IMG/VR virus record: IMGVR_UViG_3300046318_000105
Coordinates: 1-43,560 of that record
Source of the DNA: a virus
DNA: 43,560 bases
Direction: 5' to 3' (one strand)
The translations under genes and the position numbers were made by a program. The notes beneath the pieces were generated by a model that was not told where the DNA came from, made no database searches, and worked only from the letters and a program-made list of their open reading frames with translations. Of this stretch, positions 10,301 to 17,400 are shown piece by piece. Each line of letters begins with the position of its first letter. Positions within the stretch are counted from its first letter, which is position 1.

Positions 10301-13300
10301 CTCAGATGACTGAGAAGGAGATGCCTCAGAACGGCGAGGACTACCGACCATTTGTACGCCTTGTTCAGATGATGTGGGATGACATTACCTCTGAGCACGA
10401 CCCAGAGCGACGCCAGATGGTGGTTAACTTCAACCACCTATTCAAGAACTGGGCACTTACTCGTCCGAACCTTACCGAGGTAGATGGATCTGGAAAGAGC
10501 ATCCACGGCCTTAAGAGTGTCCCTGACTTCCTCCTTCTAGATGAGGCCCAGGACATTAACCCTGTGTTCCGACAGGTAATCCAGGACCAGTACAAGCTGC
10601 ACAAGAACGGCATTAAGATGATCCTTGTTGGTGACACCAACCAGGCTATCTTTGGATTCCGTGGAGCTGAGGATGCCCTTGGTATTGTGGACCGAGACCT
10701 AACCCTTCCACTAACCAAGAGCTACCGAACTGGTCAGGAAGTGCTAGATGCTGCTGCCAACAAGCTACTAGAGATGCTTGGCGAGCCGCTAAGACTTGTC
10801 GGTAAAGATGGCGGTGGCAGCAAGATTGTTGACAATATGCCGCTTGACCGAGTGGACCTAGCTCTTTCTCGTGGAACCGCTGCTATTTTGAGAGAAGCAA
10901 TCGCTGTTCAGGAGCAGTTCGAGAATGGTCGAATCGCTACCACTCTTAACTTTAAGCAAGAACTTTTAAACATGCTTAAAGCCATGACATACCTACAGCG
11001 AGTAGACTACATCAACTACGCTAATGCCGAGGCACGCAAGAACGATCCAAATGCTACTCCTCTGCTTCCACCTAAGCGTCCTATGATTCCTGGAGCATTG
11101 CTAGGTCTAAACTGGGAGACGATGTACGAGCTTCTATCTGAAGGTAAGGGCGACCAGTCTATCCAGCAGATTTGGAATGCAATCCGACGCCACGCTAGTA
11201 AGAACAAAATGAAGATTGGTCCAGCAATGTCTGACCTGCTGAATAATGTTATTCCTAACCTACGAGTAGTTAACCACGAGTTCCACCTACCAGCTGAACT
11301 AGAGTCAATTGGGTCTCTCGGTGGCGGACTTGACTACGAGATCACCGGTGACAAGATCATTATTAGGGATGACCCATCTGCTGGATTCAGTGCCCGTAAG
11401 ACAGCTATTAGCGGTGTCTACAACAACCGCAAGGTTCTTGAGGACTACGGATTCTGGAACCCTAGTAAGGATCAGGCTACCGGACGATACGGCTCATTTG
11501 AATGGGAAATCAACCTATACGATGATGGTCGCGACCAGCTGCAAGACCTTGTCAAGGGTCTCCGAGGCGAGGACGCCATGTTCCGCGTTATGACTGGACA
11601 CACCTCAAAGGGTCTTGAAGCCGATAACGTTAAGATTCTAGACGACTGGCTAGACCTAACACCATTCCTTCCAGGCGGAGACGCTGAGAAGCAGAATGAG
11701 CTGTTGGATCTGTTCCGCAAGCGTGGGCCAGACTTCAATCTTATGGAAGAAATCCGTTTGATGTATGTCGCTACCACTCGACCTCGCGCTCAGCTGGATC
11801 TGGGAAGCCTGAGCTGGATAAAAAACCACAGCCCTGAAGAGCTCAAGGCTGCTGTTGACGATATCCAAAAGCGACTAGCTATGGGATTCGGCGCAGTCGA
11901 GGAGAACGTAGAGTTCAAGACTCCAGAGGAGATTGAAGCTATCAAGAACCGCCCGACTGGTGAAGACGTTTCAGGCCTACAGCCTCGCACGGACTGGGAT
12001 AAAGAAGAGCCAGTGGAAGAGTCTCCTAGAGACCAGAACCTGCCACTTCAGCCTCGTTCCCGTGACAACGCTGAACTAGCCAAACTAAAGGAAGAAAGGC
12101 GCGAGCTCGTTAGCAAGATTGCTACCGCTAAGAGTCAGGGTAAGGAGCCTAGCAAGGCCACCGAGAAGAAGCTAGAGGATGTAAATCAGAAGATCTCAGA
12201 TATTGAGAACGCTGATAACGTTGAAGAATCTTCATCCAGAAAGCGTCCAAGCTCTCCTAACTACCAGGAAGAGTTTGACCGAAAGGTTGAAGGTCTGAAG
12301 ATGGCTATTGCAACTGCCAAAGACATCTTAAAGATCGTCCCTGAAGACCGAACTGGAGACTTCAAGGGCTACGCTGACACCAACATTGAAGAAACTATCG
12401 GCGGACTACAAGAGGACCTAAAGGCCCTACTTGATAACCCAGACATGTTGGAGCGCGACGATGAGGAAGACTACCGCATTGCCGAGCGTCTACTGGCTAA
12501 GCTAAATGCAGATAAGATGGCTAAACTCGACATGGGTGATCTGATGGATGCTCGCCGCATTGTGAAGAACAAGAGCGATATCACTGGAACTGACCAGAGC
12601 TTTGTCTATGGTACTACTCCACCTATCTACCTCAACCGGGTAATGCTGGACTCGCTAGGGAAGATGAAGGACCATCTGTATCGTAAGCTGAAGCACGACG
12701 AGAAGCTGGACTTTGCTCCTTATGTTTCGGACCAGGTTGAAGAGTCATCCTCTCCTGTAGAGGGTATCTCTCCAGAAATGGAAGAGAAGCTCTACAACAT
12801 TGTTGAAGAGGCTGCTAAATTCTACAGCGATCGCTTGATGAACTTCGACGACCCAGGTGCCACTGAGGCAAAGAAGTACGTTGTATCTCGTGGATTCGGT
12901 GCTGCTAATGCCGAAACCTTCAAGGTTGGATATTCTTCGAAGAACTGGGCTGACCTATATCAGCACCTACGTCGCAAGGGATTCTCTGAAGAAGAGATTC
13001 TAGCCTCGGGACTAGTCAACAGAAGTGAAAACAACGGACGACTATTCGATGCCTTGCGCAATAGACTAGTCTTCCCTGTTAGCAACGACAAGGGCCAAGT
13101 AGTTGGTTTCGTTGGACGCTCGATTGACCCTGAAGAATCAATCCGCTACATGAGAACCAAGGGTACCCCGATCTTCCAGAAGTCGAGCACTTTGTTTGGT
13201 CTAGACCAGGCTAAGGATGCAATCGCTGAGTCAGGTGAGATGGTAGTTGTTGAAGGTCAGTTTGACGTTCTAGCAATGCACGCGGCCGGTATCAATAATG

Positions 13301-13788
13301 CTATTGCTGCCTCGGGAACTGCATTTGGCGAGGGCCACATGGACCTATTCAACCAGATTGTTGGCGACAAGGAAAACAAGAGCGTAGTGTTTGCTTTTGA
13401 CCCAGATGACGCTGGAATCAAGGCAGCTGGAAAAGCGTATATGATGCTGACCCAGTCCTACTTTGATGTTACGCCTTACATTGTCTCTGACGAATCTGGA
13501 CTAGATCCTTCTGACATCTACTCAAAGGATAACGAAAACGGTCTTAAGACTCTGATGGATAACAAGCGCCCAATGGCTGAAGTTTTGATTGAAAGACTTC
13601 TGTCTAGCGGTAGAGAGCTTAGCGATATCCGCGACACTATCATTGCAATCCTGATGAATGTCCATGACACTGAACTACAGACTCAGCTAGTCCAGCGCTT
13701 TGGCCCTCAGCTTGGCGAAAACATGGGTGAGCTGTTTGCAGAGGTTAGAATGTATGACCCTAAGCGGAATGCTAAGTACAACATCTAG
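4348..13788 (+). CDS. Giant polyvalent protein: DEDDh exonuclease, UvrD-like helicase, DnaG-like primase core
   Basis: A 3146-residue protein from GTG 4348, two bases after the preceding stop. The N-terminal 250 residues carry RRDDEGQFAEMGGG, shared with other head-module proteins here. Residues 540-1250 are mostly helical with recurring Q/L-rich units and no known enzyme motif. A DEDDh exonuclease follows (D1301, E1303, D1399, H1472, D1477), then an SF1A helicase (Walker A K1849, Walker B D2065-E2066, GDTNQAIFGFRGA at 2095, last motif around R2478), and a DnaG-type primase core with Toprim residues E2969, D3018 and D3020. No CHC2 zinc module is seen. V/I-E-E-S/M motifs at residues 415, 540, 1252, 1787, 2556, 2625 and 2797 bracket the enzyme domains. 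It fits the polyvalent-protein class; packaging in the capsid and later cleavage are inference. Confidence 0.9.
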   Translation: MSKLIDQFDSNFENEGGIRHAIVDIIESRRAEIPAIRMVEEDTLFQVAERALESSTDLEPDVRYFAALREVTNFITFATEGAISDIVAKHADLLPASHPNSNESAVMTASAQRMLRAEWIAADARITDENVRAIVASVYGSNPLSVDYAYHLSRLESLEEGQVPADLLIQPLLAFGDPYAGKNSWWHRSMRAKKQRRDDEGQFAEMGGGYRFYVKDHRGRVFSVVGKVAGIPENDPNGIDIEVSGVEGIRDGIYTIPAAAGHSFKAILPEHAVSKRIRITGDNLNAIDLSSLTRKELPTSWFATKGSNDNTNLDNKAKADRFFATGDGYVANLYNKPDEELGKRIAEAQNKFGALVSSDQGTDTLNPDKPVYELISTKRGQPEVVGYAQDWATLQKFASDEDDNHPDAENEPIAVEESSTKKPKAAPEAAPAAPESMDELVPNLPAYDAVANVPDGWVDNGDNTFTSVDGNYVTKFGPTDVAADYVYSYDPASGQEDLLPTGATVSDAFATYSTKDGSAVGGVSFDWNGVSDAIDSADQVEEMASPTKLDVENLDPERTKYIEPDTNIAKRSDANAPISDQQKKNLLITVSNRDIPDAMIDAWDEMASDWQGFNFANAMTLLINMNKSPNRAGGYVKAAQPYERQRMRTALLNRDVPEETKKLLLESYKGMGQADLLQQIALVNTFPEKNVNPRENLQGERKPIVAPVTWERGSTTADSASIPNLRPVNAARHKFPPFPKGLNADGTDFYPLVYALTSAFSSKDVSEDMVKLFDDMLNRPSVYGYKEFDQFIKTLNNLKETNKKLASTATRNLVNTMMDMSQGVPAELEEKLKGRYMADHDEINALITELIPFVPDYEKLQGRAKTAEETAAARNLTSATPKYLATDLTADQAAPKPMQLVMLESLIENKDFSDPAAKKDLDTLIAEHRTMPYPLIQSYIKEFQQLPYKTQFQPNMLHTTISKEDGGPTPRMLRSLERSRIKGLIGEDAWNEITKNAPTMLGKDLAAKYLLPYKDLEDKYDDAVLARSIENGYEIEGLRVPAKSTVSIPENYVPSKPGVWLGSTEDQINAQLDLYGATKTDSAPSSAMLNALKGLNSVLKIRQYESTLEANDLDDFLQREVLRADLKRTRNAISGAAAQLADLLESSPGTAVKADAAKILRGAIEGLTDLRSVLNLKRTNVLTKKEVDKRLSDLAIAILPGDGSSSPLGTLKNKSPETLEILARAQNIVGSLVGLYQQGGSAPATPTTLNEVEESSASRKPSMKFFYPPTFAGEGLDPLRGMNNYNDVIQFLKNNDIYVLDLETTGLTDLDDFEIKNDPIQIAVTKISGLQAVDSFSTYINPQSKISSYTLKSVGDGKGGRVTQEFLSSFPTKRDAMAQLKEFIPQGAIIAGHNSTLFDMEVINRTIAEAGLDPLEPSGMIDTLGFARYIMPEWTPDNPDAPFKINARGEQTKSFSLEALVTYFGLSNNGRHEADADVSSTVEVFQKMLDRASRGLAVGGRDFNYDESDNGWNYDSYLAAETAYKQSSSDYILSRVGDILSLEGMGPEQINSLITSMINNIQSGITSGQEQPKGEVNIPATNPLRDLPAGSYVHDNSTGRAGISMGIVGNHVLVDFPAASVLADGLRMVEKVLPEFLVNATRDFLAANGVYLDYGMQVKHPDLPGGYGYVLSLSGDKGGNIYAGSAGYAAQFPASSLEVVPTNAPEGKASDKQEARIINLVEEVVSAGIMDKATALPFQRAAEGHLYDKKSAGDVIMRLTTSLNQFRQHAANNDIQVEAGEHAAPQIEEMAAPKKPKDAKKVEDIKFSKELEKAMKDLDLAPTPEGKNIIGGISNEMFIVVKALAGVGKTTNLRLAADTIMKLNPAMKILYAVFNKENQMEALEKMPDNTESRTSDSISVMASANTQLRGKMDALALQNEPHNTPVNFFREADIADLFGVKDVTLSTGKDVPRERVAGIASAALRAWVLSDSMKIDSSTIDAIASQMTEKEMPQNGEDYRPFVRLVQMMWDDITSEHDPERRQMVVNFNHLFKNWALTRPNLTEVDGSGKSIHGLKSVPDFLLLDEAQDINPVFRQVIQDQYKLHKNGIKMILVGDTNQAIFGFRGAEDALGIVDRDLTLPLTKSYRTGQEVLDAAANKLLEMLGEPLRLVGKDGGGSKIVDNMPLDRVDLALSRGTAAILREAIAVQEQFENGRIATTLNFKQELLNMLKAMTYLQRVDYINYANAEARKNDPNATPLLPPKRPMIPGALLGLNWETMYELLSEGKGDQSIQQIWNAIRRHASKNKMKIGPAMSDLLNNVIPNLRVVNHEFHLPAELESIGSLGGGLDYEITGDKIIIRDDPSAGFSARKTAISGVYNNRKVLEDYGFWNPSKDQATGRYGSFEWEINLYDDGRDQLQDLVKGLRGEDAMFRVMTGHTSKGLEADNVKILDDWLDLTPFLPGGDAEKQNELLDLFRKRGPDFNLMEEIRLMYVATTRPRAQLDLGSLSWIKNHSPEELKAAVDDIQKRLAMGFGAVEENVEFKTPEEIEAIKNRPTGEDVSGLQPRTDWDKEEPVEESPRDQNLPLQPRSRDNAELAKLKEERRELVSKIATAKSQGKEPSKATEKKLEDVNQKISDIENADNVEESSSRKRPSSPNYQEEFDRKVEGLKMAIATAKDILKIVPEDRTGDFKGYADTNIEETIGGLQEDLKALLDNPDMLERDDEEDYRIAERLLAKLNADKMAKLDMGDLMDARRIVKNKSDITGTDQSFVYGTTPPIYLNRVMLDSLGKMKDHLYRKLKHDEKLDFAPYVSDQVEESSSPVEGISPEMEEKLYNIVEEAAKFYSDRLMNFDDPGATEAKKYVVSRGFGAANAETFKVGYSSKNWADLYQHLRRKGFSEEEILASGLVNRSENNGRLFDALRNRLVFPVSNDKGQVVGFVGRSIDPEESIRYMRTKGTPIFQKSSTLFGLDQAKDAIAESGEMVVVEGQFDVLAMHAAGINNAIAASGTAFGEGHMDLFNQIVGDKENKSVVFAFDPDDAGIKAAGKAYMMLTQSYFDVTPYIVSDESGLDPSDIYSKDNENGLKTLMDNKRPMAEVLIERLLSSGRELSDIRDTIIAILMNVHDTELQTQLVQRFGPQLGENMGELFAEVRMYDPKRNAKYNI
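8230..8824 (+). other. Domain: DEDDh 3'-5' exonuclease (DnaQ-like), first copy
   Basis: Within the 3146-residue protein, about residues 1295-1492. Exo I is LDLETTGL (D1301, E1303), Exo II is AGHNSTLFDME (D1399), Exo III is HEADAD (H1472, D1477). All five catalytic positions of the DEDDh class are present, so a metal-dependent 3'-5' exonuclease is likely. It starts about 45 residues after a VEESSAS linker at 1252. Confidence 0.9.
9850..11850 (+). other. Domain: SF1A (UvrD/Rep/PcrA-like) DNA helicase
   Basis: Within the 3146-residue protein, about residues 1835-2500. Seen in order: AGVGKTT (K1849), LLLDEAQD (D2065, E2066), VGDTNQAIFGFRGA (about 2094), SYRTGQEV (motif IV), GHTSKGLE (about 2417) and MYVATTRPRAQLDL (about 2472). 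These are the ordered motifs of 3'-5' SF1A helicases. The domain begins directly after the IEEMAAPKK linker at 1787. Confidence 0.92.
12760..13735 (+). other. Domain: DnaG-type primase core with Toprim fold
   Basis: Within the 3146-residue protein, about residues 2805-3130. The order is a DnaG N-terminal helix region (AAKFYSDRL... YVVSRGF), the basic strand RLVFPVSNDKGQVVGFVGR at about 2906, then Toprim motifs VVVEGQFDVLAM (E2969) and FAFDPDDAG (D3018, D3020). The zinc-binding domain that precedes this core in DnaG is absent. The unit begins immediately after the VEESSSP linker at 2797 and ends the protein. Confidence 0.9.
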
Positions 13789-13838
13789 CCCCTCAGGTTT
13801 ATTGGTATACTTGTAAAAGACTAATCAATCGCGATAGT

Positions 13839-13875
13839 TACCCCGTTAATTTGACAACTGCTAATTAACGGGGTA
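13839..13875. promoter_or_regulatory. Perfect 13-bp palindrome overlapping a promoter
   Basis: The arms TACCCCGTTAATT (13839-13851) and AATTAACGGGGTA (13863-13875) are exact reverse complements with an 11-base centre. The palindrome reaches from the first base of the -35 to the first two bases of the -10 of the promoter at 13851-13879. This geometry suits a repressor operator. No T-run follows, so a simple terminator is less likely, though the 3' end of the 3146-residue gene is only 50 bases upstream. Confidence 0.7.
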
Positions 13876-13879
13876 TTAT
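13851..13879 (+). promoter_or_regulatory. Strong sigma70-type promoter for the two small genes
   Basis: TTGACA at 13851-13856 and TATTAT at 13874-13879 are separated by exactly 17 bases, close to ideal for a vegetative sigma factor. The start would fall near 13886, giving a leader of about 23 bases before ATG 13909 with AAGGA at 13899-13903. It is the best promoter in the window and would drive the small paralog pair and possibly the 3957-residue gene. Confidence 0.8.
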
Positions 13880-13908
13880 CAAGGTGTTACGTTTCTATAA
13901 GGACCAGT

Positions 13909-14172
13909 ATGAAAATCTTTGTTGACACCCCTGAGGGCGGAAGCCTCGTTGAGATTGAAGTCTCCACTCTAGATGACAAAAAGCTAAACACGCTTGCTGC
14001 ATCTGGATCTAAAGAAGCACGCGACGAGGTTAAAAAGCGTACTGGCATGGACCCATATAAGCCTGTCTCTGAGCACACATCCGAAGACGTCGAATACTAC
14101 ATCGAGTGGTTAAAAAATAACGACTCTGAAAAATACAATAAAATTGTAGGTAGCGATGAGGACGTTGAATAG
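13909..14172 (+). CDS. Small acidic protein, first of a paralog pair
   Basis: An 87-residue acidic protein starting at ATG 13909 with AAGGA 5 bases upstream. It contains LDDKKLNTLAASGSKEARDEVKKRTGMDPYKP and then SEDVEYYIEWLKNNDSEKYNKI, matching the next gene position by position (L-x-D-x-x-L, G-x-x-EAR, RTG-x-DP-x-K, ED, W, N-x-EK). No known enzyme or DNA-binding motif is seen. It lies between the two giant genes and directly behind the strong promoter with the palindrome, so it may be a regulator, chaperone or inhibitor for its neighbours; this is inference. Function not recognised. Confidence 0.8.
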   Translation: MKIFVDTPEGGSLVEIEVSTLDDKKLNTLAASGSKEARDEVKKRTGMDPYKPVSEHTSEDVEYYIEWLKNNDSEKYNKIVGSDEDVE

Positions 14173-14176
14173 AACT

Positions 14177-14461
14177 ATGGAAGACAACTACGAAGAATAT
14201 CAAGTAGACATGCACGTTACCACTTCAGGTGGCGGCAAAGACTTGAAGTTCCAGATCAAAGACCTTACCGATGAAGAGCTTCGCCAGTTCTACGAAGAGA
14301 CCGGACTAGAGGAAGCTCGCCTAGCTTACCGCGAGCGTACTGGTGATGACCCAGCTAAGAACCTTTGGACCTACGGCCCTGAAGATTTTGCATGGTTCCA
14401 AGATTGGTGTGACCGCAACCCAGAGAAGTTTAAGGAGTTGCGCGCCAAGTATGACGTTTAA
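14177..14461 (+). CDS. Small acidic protein, second of a paralog pair
   Basis: About 94 residues from ATG 14177, 4 bases after the previous stop; an ATG at 14156 would add 7 residues and overlap the previous gene. The later start is preferred because it places the N-terminus level with the paralog. It shares with it L-T-DEEL, GLEEARLAYRERTGDDPAKN and EDF...W...NPEKF. The C-terminus overlaps the start of the 3957-residue gene by 11 bases, which suggests coupled translation. Both paralogs are strongly acidic and probably helical. Function not recognised. Confidence 0.75.
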   Translation: MEDNYEEYQVDMHVTTSGGGKDLKFQIKDLTDEELRQFYEETGLEEARLAYRERTGDDPAKNLWTYGPEDFAWFQDWCDRNPEKFKELRAKYDV

Positions 14462-17400
14462 CCTAGAGTTTTATAAAGACCCAGAAGAGCCTATCGTTGC
14501 CTCCGCTCTAAAGAACGGCAAAGAGTGGGGTTATTGGGCTGACATGCAGCTGCGCGATCCGGGAGGAGAGCGCGGTGGTTGGTTCATCGAGATGGGTGGC
14601 CTCAACCTATTCAATGGTAAAGGTAAAGATGGAAAAACCCGCAGCTATAAAGGTAAGTATATTGGCCCTTCTCCGCTTGGTCAGGGCTATGGCCGCTTCC
14701 TAGTTGAAGGAAACGACGATGGTGTAGAGCCTGGTGTCTACCACGTAAACGTAGCCAACATTGACTCCGTTAAGGGTGTCCTTAGCGACGAGTACCTACG
14801 TAGTCTGGGCCGCGATGTGCCTGTTCAAAAAGAAGGTATCGTCGACCTATCCAAGACTCGCATTGACCCAATCACTCCTCAGGACCTAGAGGACGCCAAC
14901 ATTGAGGCAGACAAGCCTAAGAACCTAAAGAAAATTGCTAAAGACCGCGGTCAGTCTGCTAAAAAGCTAAAAGACCTAAAAGAAGGTGACCTTCTCTACG
15001 ACGAGGGCAACAAGCGCTATGGTGAGGTTGTGTCTGTCCTAGACAAGGATGGAAACTTTAGCCCATGGGTTAAGTGGGAGAACAATCAGATCTCGCAGAT
15101 CCCTAGTGCAGACCCTGAGGCTGAGACCACTGTATGGGCAGCCCCTGAAGTTGAAGAGTCAGCGACCCCTAAAAAGACTGTAAAGGGTAAAGACCTACAG
15201 GTCGGAGACGTTATCCGAGCTTGGGATGAAAACCGCACTATCAAGTCTATCGAGCCTGCTGGTGGCGGAGACCGCTACGTCACCTTCGAAACACCTGGTG
15301 GTGGAGAAGAAGACGGCAAGCTTATCAACATGAAAGATGATGTTGAGCTTGGTCAAGAAGAGGCTCCAGCTGCTCCAGCTGCCCCTGCTGCTACTAAAAA
15401 AGCAAAGCCTGGCAAAGTTCCTGCCTCTGACGTTAAAAAGGGCGACTCTGTTGTAATTAACGGTGAGACCTATACTGTCTCTAAGAAGAGTAATCAGAAG
15501 ACTGGTGGCGAGATTGTCGGTCACAAGATCGAGTTCAAGGCTGAAGACGGTACCACCTTTGAAGAAGAGTTTGCTCCTGATGACCAGCTAGATACCCCTG
15601 CGGCTGAGGCAGTCACAGAAGAAAAAAAGAAGGCCCCACCTACAGTCCTTAAGAGTTTTATCTCGGAGCTTAAGCCTGGCGACGTTCTCGTTACTGGTAA
15701 AAAAGATGCTTTTCAGGAAGTACTTTTTGTATCTGCGGAACCCCTACCGCCAGTAGATAATAACGACACTCGCAAGCGCTACAAGGTGACAGTCCAACTT
15801 GCTGATGGCGGACTTCAGACTGTAGAAGTTGATGGCACTGAAGGTATCCCTCAGCGTGCTGAAACAGGGGCTGACGGCAAAACTAAGAAGGCAAACCGCA
15901 AGGATCAGCTCAAGGTTGCCCCGACCGCGCCAGCTCCAGCTGCCACAGCAAAAAAGAAGCCAGCCACTACTGAAGCTGCTGAAGGCACTACAACTGGAGA
16001 GGTAAAGACTAAGGCCCCAGAAGTAATACCTACCACCCCTATGTCGACCAACCCAGGAGACTCTGGCGAGGTGGTTAAGGGAATCAACTATACAGTTCTT
16101 CCTGACGGTAAGCTCCTTATTCACGGCGGTCGAGTAAACGCCAATAGCCGATCTAAAGACTTAATCAAAACCACTGTACGCGGCGAGATTGACCGATCTG
16201 GTAACGGTAAGGCTGTTAGCTACTTTAACCGCAGTGATAAATCAGACATCGAGTTCCCTGAAGGTGTGAAGAACGGTTGGATCGTAGATTTCACCCCGAT
16301 CAAGGATTCTAAGAAAGACCTAGCTCAGCAGTTCCTAGACAGTCTGCGCGGACACATGGCTAAGGAAAAGGTAGCGTCGTCTGAAGAAGCGGGAACAACC
16401 TTCTCTGGATCTAAGAGCACCAAGGGTAGTATCACAGACACTGCATCCTACGAGATCGATGAGAATGGTACTGTAAAGATTTCTGGCCTAACCGAGGAGC
16501 AGGTTGACCTTGTTGTTGAGGCTATGTACAGTGTTGACGGAACTACTCCGCTTGACCGCCCTGGAAGTGTTTCAACCAAGGTGGACTCTAACAAGGATGA
16601 AGACCGCGCTGCTGTTCTAAAGGCTGTTAGCGATATTCTTGGAGGATCTGCTCCTGCCACAACTACCAAGACTACTGTAGAGCTGGATGGCGGTGAGGAC
16701 GCAGACACTTCTAAGACTGGTACTGAAACAAAGACCGAGACTGAGACCAAAACCGAGACCGAGACAGGTACCGAGGTAGAGGCAGGCACTGAGACCGCTC
16801 AGGAAGAAGACAAGCCTACCGATGAGCAGCGCAAGACTATTGACGACCTCCTCGCTCAGATTAACGACGAGACCAACTTTACTGCCAAGATTGTTAGGTC
16901 AGCACTAGATGGCATGAATAAAGAGGCTGCAGACCAGGCTATTGAGATGCTTAAGGCTGCAGTTGCTAACGCCAAGGCACCTACCACTACTGCCCCTGCC
17001 AAGTCTGTATTTACGCCTGGCCAGATTGATAGCGTTAACCGACGTCTAGACCTACTAACCCCTGAGCAGCAGGATAAGATAAAAGAAGCAATGGCATCCG
17101 CAACTTCTGCGAATGCTAAAGACGTCATGTCTAAGATCATAAATACCCTTGACAACGCTGAACTTATCAGCCGTATCCGTAAGGGAATGCCTGTTGACGA
17201 TATCCTTGCCAAGCGCGAGAACCGAGCTGTCGGGACTAATCTACTCTTTGACCTAGACCGCTCCCCTAAGGAAATCGCCCAGAGACTTGCTACCTATAAG
17301 CCGACTGTAAACCTAGATGGTACCCCAATCACTACCGCTCCGGCCACAACCAAGGTTGAAGAGCCTATTGTAGAAGTACAATCTGTATCTAAGCCAGAGT

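Noticed and set aside
14343-14450. Upstream start for the second giant protein at 14343
   Set aside because: The extra 36 residues overlap the coding end of the small paralog, which is supported by its similarity to the preceding gene, and ATG 14451 has an AAGGAG upstream.
15744-16124. Minus-strand frame of 126 residues
   Set aside because: It is the reverse of the SH3-repeat and linker region and has no recognisable family or ribosome site.
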